This document shows, piece by piece, positions 7,530-13,191 of a stretch of 13,191 nt of DNA (positions are counted from its first letter, which is position 1; every line of letters starts with the position of its first letter). The DNA comes from Elusimicrobiota bacterium (lineage in GTDB: Bacteria > Elusimicrobiota > Elusimicrobia > UBA1565): contig DMEZ01000074.1 of NCBI GenBank assembly GCA_003450735.1, positions 1-13,191 on the forward strand. The letters are read 5' to 3'. A model generated the notes under the pieces. The model saw only the letters and a program-made list of their open reading frames with translations. It did no database searches and was not told where the DNA came from. Position numbers and translations under genes: made by a program.

Positions 7530-8547
7530 GGACCGGGAGGTTGGGGTCTATTCGCAGGACTCGCTCGAGCGGCCTCTTCAGCCGCAGGCTTCCCGCGTGG
7601 GCGATCATCGCGGCGTTGTCGGTGCACAGGGAGAGGGGCGGGAAGAGCACCTCCACGCGGCCCGCTCGCGCGAGGAACTTCTCGCGCAGGCGCCCGTTGG
7701 CCGCCACTCCGCCGCCCAGCACGACGCGGCGGGCTCCCAGATGCTCCGCCGCGGACAGGGTCTTCTCGATCAGGGTGTCCACGACGGCCTCCTGGAAGGA
7801 GGCGCAGATGTCGGAGACGAAGCGTGCGCCGGCCTTCTTCGGAGCGTGGTCGCGGACGTGGTAGAGCACCGCCGTCTTGAGGCCGGAGAAGGAGAAATCC
7901 CAGCAGCCCGGAAGGATGGGCCGCGGGAAAGGCACGGCGGAGGGGTCGCCCGAACGGCCCGCGCGCTCCACCGAGGGCCCCCCGGGGTAGGGGAGCTTCA
8001 GCAGCTTGGCGACCTTGTCGAAGACCTCGCCGGCCGCGTCGTCGCGCGTGCGGCCGAGCACGCGGTAGCGTCCCGGGGCCTCGACCCAGAGCAGGTCGGT
8101 GTGCCCCCCGGAGGCGATGAGGGCCAGGTACGGGAAAAGGCGCCTTTGGGGGAGCGCCAGGGCGATGGCCAAGGCGTGGGCCTCGAGGTGGTTGACCCCC
8201 ACGAGGGGCAGGCCGGCGGCCCGGGCCAGGGCCTGGGCCGCCACCTTGCCCACCAGGAGGGCGCCGGCGAGGCCCGGCCCGCGCGTGAAGGCCACCGCGC
8301 CCAGCCGGCCCTTCGCGCTGGAGAGCGGCGCCCCGCCGAAAGCCCCACGGACTGCCCGCTCCATGACCGAGGCGACTCGCTCCATGTGCGCCCGGCTGGC
8401 CAGTTCCGGGACGACCCCGGAGTAGACGCTGTGCAGGTCGGCCTGGGAGGAGACGACGCTCGAAAGGACGCGGCCGCCGCGGACGACGGCCGCGGCGGTC
8501 TCGTCGCAGGAGGTCTCGATGCCGAGAACGACCGGCGCTGGGCTCAT
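7516..8547 (-). CDS. tsaD: tRNA N6-adenosine threonylcarbamoyltransferase TsaD
   Basis: A 343-residue protein of the normal length for bacterial TsaD (Gcp/YgjD). It transfers the threonylcarbamoyl group onto A37 of ANN-decoding tRNAs, in complex with TsaB and TsaE. The ASKHA-fold signatures are intact: GIETSCDET at 9-17, the metal-binding NHLEAH motif with His120 and His124, SGGHTDLLW at 146-154, GEVFDKVAK at 173-181, FSGLKTA at 220-226, GGGVAANGRLR at 278-288 and the metal-ligand Asp310 in CTDNAAMIA. The start is ATG 8547-8545, with AAGG 8 nt upstream. It lies 10 nt after the ctpA-like gene and overlaps the next gene by 4 nt. It is an essential housekeeping gene placed inside an envelope and signalling operon, so its expression is probably tied to the ftsX-envC promoter. 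Confidence 0.97.
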   Translation of the reverse strand: MSPAPVVLGIETSCDETAAAVVRGGRVLSSVVSSQADLHSVYSGVVPELASRAHMERVASVMERAVRGAFGGAPLSSAKGRLGAVAFTRGPGLAGALLVGKVAAQALARAAGLPLVGVNHLEAHALAIALALPQRRLFPYLALIASGGHTDLLWVEAPGRYRVLGRTRDDAAGEVFDKVAKLLKLPYPGGPSVERAGRSGDPSAVPFPRPILPGCWDFSFSGLKTAVLYHVRDHAPKKAGARFVSDICASFQEAVVDTLIEKTLSAAEHLGARRVVLGGGVAANGRLREKFLARAGRVEVLFPPLSLCTDNAAMIAHAGSLRLKRPLERVLRIDPNLPVRSWS

Positions 8548-8560
8548 GCGCCCGGCCTTA
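8545..8560 (-). promoter_or_regulatory. tsaD ribosome binding site overlapping ctpA stop
   Basis: Minus-strand TAAGG (8560-8556) combines the TAA stop of the S41 protease with an AAGG Shine-Dalgarno element. The tsaD ATG follows after 8 nt. The same TAAGG-N8-start layout recurs inside the FtsX-EnvC fusion at 11014-10999. Confidence 0.6.
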
Positions 8561-9868
8561 ACCGTCGTTGACTTTCAGGCTCCCGAGGACTTCCCGCGCG
8601 CGGAGCAGCTCCATGGCCCGGTCGAGCGCGAGGTCCTTGACCTGCTCGGCTTCCTTGACCATGGACTTGGAATCCTTGCCCGGGGCGAACACCTCCTCGG
8701 ACTGCGCCTGGAGCTTGATCTCGGTCTCCCGGTCCACTTGGACTGCGATGTCCGGGGAGATGCCGCCGGTCTTCGCCTTCTCGTCGCGCTGGATGGAGCG
8801 TCCGCTGGGGGTGTAGTACTTGGCCACGGTCAGCCGCAGGCCCGAGCCGTCGGCGAGCGGGATGACCGACTGCACGCTGGCCTTGCCGAAGGAGCGCTCG
8901 CCCACGACCACCGCGCGCCGGTGGTCCTGCAGGGCCCCCGCGACGATCTCGCTGCCCGAGGCCGAGCCCTCGTTGACGAGGACGACCATCGGCAGGCCGC
9001 CGAAGGGGGCCTTCTGGCCGGCCCGGAAGTCCTGGCGGCTCTCCGCGCGCCGGCCCTGCGTGTAGACGACCAGCTTGCCCTCGCCCAGGAAGTCGGAGGC
9101 GACGTCCACGGCCGCGGTCAGCAGGCCGCCGGGGTTGTTGCGCAGGTCGAGGACCATCGAGGTCGCCCCGCCCTCCTTGAGCTTCGAGAGGGCCTTGAAG
9201 GTGTCCTCGGAGGTGTGGGCGCTGAACTCGATGATCCGGACGTACCCGATCTTGTCGTTGAGCATCCTGGACTGGACGCTCTCGATCTTGATCACCTCGC
9301 GGGTGATGCTGAACTCGTGCGTCGTCCATTCCTTCTTGGCGTCCTTCGAGTTCTCCTCCGGGGCCCGCGCGACCGTGAAGGCGACCTTGGTGCCCGGCGC
9401 GCCCCTCAGCTTCTTGACCGCCTCGACCAGGGTGAGACCCTTGGTGTTCTCGCCCTCGATCTTGATGACGCGGTCCTGGGGGAGGACCCCGGCCTTGTAG
9501 GCCGGCGTCCCCGGCAGGGGCGTGATCACGGTCAGCCAATCGTCGCGCATGCCGATGCGGATGCCGAGGCCGCCGAACTGTCCCTCGGTCTCGGTCTTGA
9601 TGTCCTTGTGCAGATCGGGGTCCATGAACTGCGAGAAGGGGTCGAGGGTCTTGACCATCCCGCCGGCCGCGCCGTAGATGAGCTTCTTGGTCTCGATCTC
9701 CTCGACGTAGTTCTCTTTGATGTAGTCGAGGATGTCGATGAGGATCTTCAGCTGCTCGTAGGTCTTGTCGATGGCGGCGTGCGCGCGCATGGGGACGCCC
9801 GACCACAAGGCCAGGCCCCCGACGGCGGCGGCGAGGAGGATGGCCCGGTACGTCCTTCTGTTTTTCAT
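8558..9868 (-). CDS. S41-family C-terminal processing protease (CtpA/Prc type)
   Basis: A 436-residue periplasmic serine protease. The signal peptide is MKNRRTYRAILLAAAVGGLA..., with likely cleavage after MRAHA near residue 31. The N-terminal helical segment LIYGAAGGMVKTLDPFSQFM (63-82) is typical of the family. A PDZ domain follows at about 90-165 (GGLGIRIG... AGVLPQDRVIKI). The protease core holds LRNNPGGLL at 242-250, catalytic Ser304 in NEGSASGSE, Lys329 in GERSFGKASVQ and Gln333, with Ser-to-Lys spacing of 25 residues as in CtpA/Prc. The usual SASASE is SASGSE here. Members trim C-terminal tails of envelope proteins and often degrade peptidoglycan hydrolases, which fits its place behind the EnvC-like gene. 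ATG 9868 is chosen because GGAG lies 6 nt ahead. ATG 9889, overlapping the previous stop as ATGA, is the alternative (443 aa). Confidence 0.93.
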   Translation of the reverse strand: MKNRRTYRAILLAAAVGGLALWSGVPMRAHAAIDKTYEQLKILIDILDYIKENYVEEIETKKLIYGAAGGMVKTLDPFSQFMDPDLHKDIKTETEGQFGGLGIRIGMRDDWLTVITPLPGTPAYKAGVLPQDRVIKIEGENTKGLTLVEAVKKLRGAPGTKVAFTVARAPEENSKDAKKEWTTHEFSITREVIKIESVQSRMLNDKIGYVRIIEFSAHTSEDTFKALSKLKEGGATSMVLDLRNNPGGLLTAAVDVASDFLGEGKLVVYTQGRRAESRQDFRAGQKAPFGGLPMVVLVNEGSASGSEIVAGALQDHRRAVVVGERSFGKASVQSVIPLADGSGLRLTVAKYYTPSGRSIQRDEKAKTGGISPDIAVQVDRETEIKLQAQSEEVFAPGKDSKSMVKEAEQVKDLALDRAMELLRAREVLGSLKVNDG

Positions 9869-9889
9869 CATGGTCTCCAGGTCCGTCAT
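9866..9889 (-). promoter_or_regulatory. Competing start sites of the S41 protease gene
   Basis: ATG 9889-9887 overlaps the upstream TGA (9888-9886) as ATGA. Further in, GGAG (9878-9875) precedes two consecutive ATG codons at 9871 and 9868, with 3 and 6 nt spacing. The 9868 start places the basic KNRR segment directly after Met, the usual signal-peptide form. The upstream ATG may serve reinitiation. Confidence 0.5.
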
Positions 9890-11799
9890 TTCGGCTCCAG
9901 CAGGCCCAGCGGGTCGAGCGGCGCCTGGCCCCGGCGGATCTCGAAGTAGAGGACGCCCCCCTCGCCGGCGGGGCCGGCCGCGCCGATCTCCGAGAGCGGG
10001 GCGACCCGCTCGCCCTTCCCCTTCGTCATGCGGCCCAACTGGCCGTAGATCCCGTAGAAGCCGGCGTCGTGGTCGACGATGAGCACGTTCCCGTACGAGC
10101 GGAACGGCCCCGAGAAGATGATCCGGCCGCTCGCGACCGCCCGGACCGGCGCGCCCTGGGCGGTGGCGATCTTGATCCCGTTGTGGATGGCCCAGGCGTC
10201 GAGCTTGGGCACGTGCGTCTTGCCGAAGCGGCTGACGACCTTGCCTTCCGCCGGCCAAGGCAGGGAGTGCCTCGGGATGGGCGGGGCCTCCCCCGACCTG
10301 CGCGCGCTGCGGCGCTTCTCGATGTCCCCGATGAAGCTGGCGAGCGCCCGCGCCGACTCCTCGAGCTCGCGCAGCTCCTGCAGGGTCTGCGCGACCTTCT
10401 GGCTGGCCGCTTTGAAGACCTCCTGCTTCTGCTGATAGAGGCTCTCGTGCTGCTTGACCTCGGCGGCGGCCTTGGAGGTCCTGGCCTCGAGCGAACGGGC
10501 CTCGGAGCGGACCTTGTCGTGCTGGGCCGCGGCCCGGCTCTCGGCGGAGCGCAGGCCGCCCATCAGTCGCAGGCGGGCGCGGATGGCCGACCGGCGCAGG
10601 GATTGCCCCCAGAGCTCGGAGCGGCCGTAGAAGGGCTCCGTCCAGACGAGGGCGAGCGCGTAGGCCCGGTTCTGCTCGGCCAGCAGGTGCTGCCCGCTGC
10701 CGTGCGCGGAGCGCAGGGCCCCGAGCTTCTCGGAGAGGTCCCCGGCCCGGCCGAGGGCCTCCTCCCGGCGGTCTCTGAGCTCGATGAGACGGCGCTGGGA
10801 GCGCTGCTTCCGGCCGAGGATGCTCGTGATGTCGTGCTGGGCCGCCTTCTGGAGCTTCTGGTACTGCTCGGCCTCCGCCCGCTTGCTCTCGATCTGCTCC
10901 TGGATCTTCTTGAGGTCGCGCTGTTTGCGCTGGGCATCGGGCGATGCGGCCCCGGCCGGCAGGGCCCCCAGGAGGACGGCGGCGCAGAGGAGGGCGCTCA
11001 AGCCCCCCGCCTTAGGTTCCGCGGCGGCCAGACGCTCCGAGGAGCGCCTGGATTGGGAGGGGTGCAGGAGCCAGCCGGCCGCGGCTCCGGCGGCGAGCAG
11101 GGCGGCCTGCGTCCAGAGCGGCGGCCACACCGGCACCGCTCCGCGGCGCTGGACGGGCAGCAGGAGGAGGAGCAGGAGACCTGCGCCGGCGGCCGTCCCC
11201 AGCCCCGAGGCCAGCGCCGAGACCGCGGCCCCGGCCGCGGCCGCGACCCCCGAGACGGCCCGCGCCCACAGGCGGTAGGCGAGGGCGAACAGCCAGAGGC
11301 TCCCAGCGAGGGCGAGGGTGAGGGTCAGCAGGCGGCGGTAGAGCTGGACCTGCAGGACGGATTGGACCTCGAGGGGCTTGTAGACGATGTCCCCGACCTC
11401 CGGAATGTCCTCGGCGCGCTTGAGCCAGTCCGGCAGGCCGCGCAGGCCCTCGTCCGAAAGGCGGAATTCGATGGCGTCCGGCAGCGGGCTCACGCCCAGG
11501 AACGCCGCCGAGCGCGCGAGGTCGGGGTCCCCGGCGGTGAACTCTCCGAGGCTCTCCTCCGAGGGGACCAGCCGGGCCGATTCGATGCCGGGCAGGGCCC
11601 TCAGCTTCTCCTCGGCCACGGCCCGGCGCGCGGCGCTCACGCCGTCCTTCATGAAGACGATGACCCTCAGGTCGTCCTTGATCCAGGCCTCCACCGCCGA
11701 GGTGTGGGCCCAGAGAGCAAGCAGCCCCTCGGCCAGCAGGCCGAGGGACGCGCCGATGAGGAAGAGGACGCCCGGCAGCGCTCTGCGCATAGGCAGCAT
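9886..11799 (-). CDS. In-frame FtsX-EnvC-like fusion (divisome ABC-permease-like domain + degenerate LytM activator)
   Basis: 637 residues without a stop. Residues 1-258 resemble FtsX: TM1 about 9-31, an extracytoplasmic domain at 35-150 (LRVIVFMKDG, LPGIESARLVPSEESLGEF, SPLPDAIEFRL, EDIPEVGDIVYKP), TM2 about 156-177, TM3 about 198-216 and TM4 about 228-246. The cytoplasmic segment after TM2 lacks the usual R..EI..M..GA signature, and no ftsE is in the window. Residues 266-285 are a hydrophobic stretch ending ALPAGA that looks like the signal peptide of an ancestral separate EnvC; as TM5 it would carry the rest into the periplasm. Residues 287-495 are coiled coil, and 518-637 a LytM/M23 domain. 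Of the zinc ligands only His539 remains: the Asp is Lys543, and the HxH positions read Val-Leu-Tyr in VLYFEIRR, as in E. coli EnvC (SLYFEIRR). It should therefore activate amidases rather than cut peptidoglycan. ATG 11790 is an alternative start. Confidence 0.85.
   Translation of the reverse strand: MLPMRRALPGVLFLIGASLGLLAEGLLALWAHTSAVEAWIKDDLRVIVFMKDGVSAARRAVAEEKLRALPGIESARLVPSEESLGEFTAGDPDLARSAAFLGVSPLPDAIEFRLSDEGLRGLPDWLKRAEDIPEVGDIVYKPLEVQSVLQVQLYRRLLTLTLALAGSLWLFALAYRLWARAVSGVAAAAGAAVSALASGLGTAAGAGLLLLLLLPVQRRGAVPVWPPLWTQAALLAAGAAAGWLLHPSQSRRSSERLAAAEPKAGGLSALLCAAVLLGALPAGAASPDAQRKQRDLKKIQEQIESKRAEAEQYQKLQKAAQHDITSILGRKQRSQRRLIELRDRREEALGRAGDLSEKLGALRSAHGSGQHLLAEQNRAYALALVWTEPFYGRSELWGQSLRRSAIRARLRLMGGLRSAESRAAAQHDKVRSEARSLEARTSKAAAEVKQHESLYQQKQEVFKAASQKVAQTLQELRELEESARALASFIGDIEKRRSARRSGEAPPIPRHSLPWPAEGKVVSRFGKTHVPKLDAWAIHNGIKIATAQGAPVRAVASGRIIFSGPFRSYGNVLIVDHDAGFYGIYGQLGRMTKGKGERVAPLSEIGAAGPAGEGGVLYFEIRRGQAPLDPLGLLEPK
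10999..11014 (-). promoter_or_regulatory. Possible internal start (TTG) for a separate EnvC-like product
   Basis: Inside the fusion, minus-strand TAAGG (11014-11010) lies 8 nt before TTG (11001-10999), which is in frame and opens a signal-peptide-like MSALLCAAVLLGALPAGA. The layout equals that of tsaD. The TAA is out of frame with the FtsX part. Translation from here would give a 371-residue EnvC-like protein. It may be functional, or a relic of an ancestral gene boundary. Confidence 0.4.
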
Positions 11800-11802
11800 C
11801 AG

Positions 11803-11831
11803 AACATAACGCCTTTCTCAGAGGGTGTCAA
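11803..11831 (-). promoter_or_regulatory. Sigma70-type promoter for the ftsX-envC/ctp/tsaD operon
   Basis: On the minus strand, TTGACA (11831-11826, perfect -35) is followed after 17 bp by TATGTT (11808-11803, 4 of 6 matches to TATAAT). The expected +1 is near 11796, at or just past the first ATG (11799) and 6 nt before the second (11790). It fills the 42-bp gap after the preceding gene and shares GCTTGACACC with the other promoter. Confidence 0.75.
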
Positions 11832-11841
11832 GCGGGAGGGA

Positions 11842-13146
11842 TCAGCGCTTCCGAGCGCGGAGGAAGAGCGTGCCGGCCAGCAGCAGGGTCAGGAGGACGG
11901 TGCCCGCCAGCAGGCGCGGCTCCTTCGAGGCGGCGTACGAGAAGAAGCGCTTGGACAGGCGGCCCCACAGGGCTTGCGGCCGGTTCGGGGCGGAGACGAC
12001 CGGCTCAGGCGAAGGGACGACCTTGACGACCAGCGGGTCGCCCAGGACCTGGGCGATCCTCTGGACGGGGACCTTCCCGGCGACGACGAGCACCATCTGG
12101 CTGGTGCCCGGGATGGGCTGATAGCCGATGACCCGCTTGAGCTTGAAGCCCGGGCCCTGGGAGAGCCTCTCGAGAGCCGTCGCCAGGGTGGCGCTCGGGG
12201 AGGCTCCCTGGGGGATGCGGATGCCGACCAGGAGTTCCGTCACGGGCAGATCGGGGACGGACCGCGCCGGGGAGCGCTCGACCCTCAGCCTCTGCACGTT
12301 GGGCCCGAACACCTCGCCCAGCTGGGAGGGCGCCACCCAGCCCCGCAGCGAGACCCGGGTCTTGGCGGCGTCGTCGAACGCGGGCGGGAAGCGCTCATCG
12401 ATCCGGAGGCCCGAGCGCTGGGAGATCTCGGCCACCGCGTCGCGGTACTCGCCCGGGGTCGCGGTGACGTCGACGTCGAGCGTCACGAAGAGGCCCTCGC
12501 CGGACTCGGGGACGGCGTCGGCCAGGGCCGGCCCGCCGGGGCCTTTCTCCATCGGCATCCCGGCCTCGCTCTTGGCGCCGAGGATGTGGCTTTCGTAGTC
12601 GAGCCGCCCGATGGACTTGGCCTGGTCGGCGGTGACCTGCCCGACCTTGGAGGCCGGGAGCATCATCGGAGCGTTGAGGCCGGACCAGAGAGAGTAGCGG
12701 GCCGGAGCGGGCGCGTCCTTCAACGGCTCCGCCCCTGCGGCCTGAGAGGAAGGCTGGCCGTGCGCGGACGCGGCGTGCCCGGGCCGGGTCGCCCCGGGCC
12801 AGACAGGTCGATAGGCGGGAGCGGCGGCCGACTCGGCCTCGGGGCGCGCCACCACGACATCGGCTGAGTGCGCCGGGACGGCCACCGGCTGGGTCATCAC
12901 CGGGACAGGCGCCTGCGCGGCGGGCAGGGTGGAAGGCTTCTGCGCCGGGGGCTTTTGGTACTCCGGCTCGGCGGTCTGGTAGTCCGATTGGTCCGGCGTG
13001 TTCGGATAGGTCTGGCCGCCTTCCCCGAAGAACTTGGCCTTGAATTCCTTGTCGGTCTTCTTGGCGGCGAATGCGGAGGATCCCAGGACCAAGGATGCAC
13101 AGCAAAGGAGGGTCAAAAGGCCCAGGACGCGCGGGCGATATGTCAT
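11842..13146 (-). CDS. Unrecognised exported protein with duplicated alpha/beta domain and C-terminal membrane anchor
   Basis: I do not recognise this 434-residue protein. It starts at ATG 13146-13144. Residues 1-27 are a signal peptide (LGLLTLLCCASLVLG core, cleavage after SSAFA; the Cys pair does not form a good lipobox). Residues 28-150 are Pro/Ala/Gln-rich and probably disordered. Two similar segments follow, about 217-292 and 302-381. Each opens with a V-x-[VI]-type strand, has a helix (YRDAVAEISQRSG and LATALERLSQGPG), then a strand with G-W/K-V (VSLRGWVAPSQLGEVFG and LVVAGKVPVQRIAQVLG), and closes in a V-x-R/K-V-x-x-SP strand. This looks like an internal duplication. Residues 411-430 form one TM helix ending RARKR, so the bulk is periplasmic with a short cytoplasmic tail. 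It lies 42 bp ahead of the FtsX-EnvC gene, which has its own promoter. The location suggests an envelope role, nothing more. Confidence 0.85.
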   Translation of the reverse strand: MTYRPRVLGLLTLLCCASLVLGSSAFAAKKTDKEFKAKFFGEGGQTYPNTPDQSDYQTAEPEYQKPPAQKPSTLPAAQAPVPVMTQPVAVPAHSADVVVARPEAESAAAPAYRPVWPGATRPGHAASAHGQPSSQAAGAEPLKDAPAPARYSLWSGLNAPMMLPASKVGQVTADQAKSIGRLDYESHILGAKSEAGMPMEKGPGGPALADAVPESGEGLFVTLDVDVTATPGEYRDAVAEISQRSGLRIDERFPPAFDDAAKTRVSLRGWVAPSQLGEVFGPNVQRLRVERSPARSVPDLPVTELLVGIRIPQGASPSATLATALERLSQGPGFKLKRVIGYQPIPGTSQMVLVVAGKVPVQRIAQVLGDPLVVKVVPSPEPVVSAPNRPQALWGRLSKRFFSYAASKEPRLLAGTVLLTLLLAGTLFLRARKR

Positions 13147-13152
13147 TAAGGG

Positions 13153-13182
13153 ATTTTACTACCAAGACGGGGCCGGTGTCAA
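13153..13182 (-). promoter_or_regulatory. Sigma70-type promoter giving a leaderless transcript
   Basis: On the minus strand, TTGACA (13182-13177, perfect) is followed after 18 bp by TAAAAT (13158-13153, 5 of 6). Counting seven bases from the last base of the -10 box puts +1 at 13146, the A of the ATG. No Shine-Dalgarno sequence is present in the six bases between the -10 box and the ATG. Confidence 0.75.
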
Positions 13183-13191
13183 GCCGCAGTC

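Noticed and set aside
8568..8573. Plus-strand TTGACT resembling a -35 box
   Set aside because: It lies within the 3' end of the S41 gene, and no plus-strand gene follows.
11798..11806. Tiny ATG-TTC-TGA reading frame just before the FtsX start
   Set aside because: It overlaps the -10 box and lies upstream of the predicted transcript start, so it is unlikely to be in the mRNA.
10069..12867. Very long plus-strand open frame (932 codons)
   Set aside because: It lies antisense to the FtsX-EnvC and hypothetical genes, its product is low-complexity G/R/A/L/E-rich sequence with no family resemblance, and such frames are expected opposite high-GC codons.

Overview
The window is very GC-rich, gene-dense bacterial DNA from a Gram-negative (diderm) organism. 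A PorV/PorQ-type outer-membrane barrel, an EnvC-like amidase activator and several Sec signal peptides point to two membranes. The lineage cannot be fixed from sequence alone. The PorV-like barrel and the ftsX/envC/ctp order would suit Elusimicrobiota or another poorly sampled phylum, but that is a guess. I see no rRNA, tRNA, CRISPR array, insertion sequence or integrase.

Layout. A plus-strand gene, cut by the left edge, occupies 1-615 and encodes a concanavalin A-like (LamG/DUF1080-type) beta-sandwich domain. Everything else is on the minus strand and is read from right to left: (1) an unrecognised signal-peptide protein with a C-terminal membrane anchor (13146-11842); (2) an in-frame FtsX-EnvC-like fusion (11799-9886); (3) a periplasmic S41/CtpA-type protease (9868-8558); (4) TsaD, the tRNA t6A enzyme (8547-7516); (5) a solute-binding-protein-like protein with no signal peptide (7519-6503); (6) a GAF-GAF-GGDEF diguanylate cyclase (6510-5008); (7) a PorV-like barrel with a long coiled-coil tail (5011-3629); (8) an exported TPR-CHAT caspase-like protease (3632-696).

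Two well-formed promoters are visible, each beginning GCTTGACACC. One lies before gene 1 and one before gene 2, and both place +1 at or within a few bases of the start codon, which suggests leaderless or nearly leaderless mRNA. From gene 2 onward the genes overlap or are spaced by 10-20 nt, so genes 2-8 probably form one operon. Junctions 4/5, 6/7 and 7/8 are NTGA overlaps (CTGA, ATGA, GTGA).

Genes 2 and 3 fit envelope remodelling and cell separation (FtsX/EnvC control of amidases, CtpA-type proteolysis). Genes 5-8 form a tightly coupled set behind tsaD: a putative ligand-binding protein, a c-di-GMP synthase, an outer-membrane barrel and an exported caspase-like protease. I do not recognise this combination as a described system. 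A 43-bp imperfect direct repeat brackets the CHAT gene exactly: one copy is the 3' end of the barrel gene, the other lies just beyond the CHAT stop codon. This suggests that the CHAT gene was inserted or duplicated into the end of the operon.
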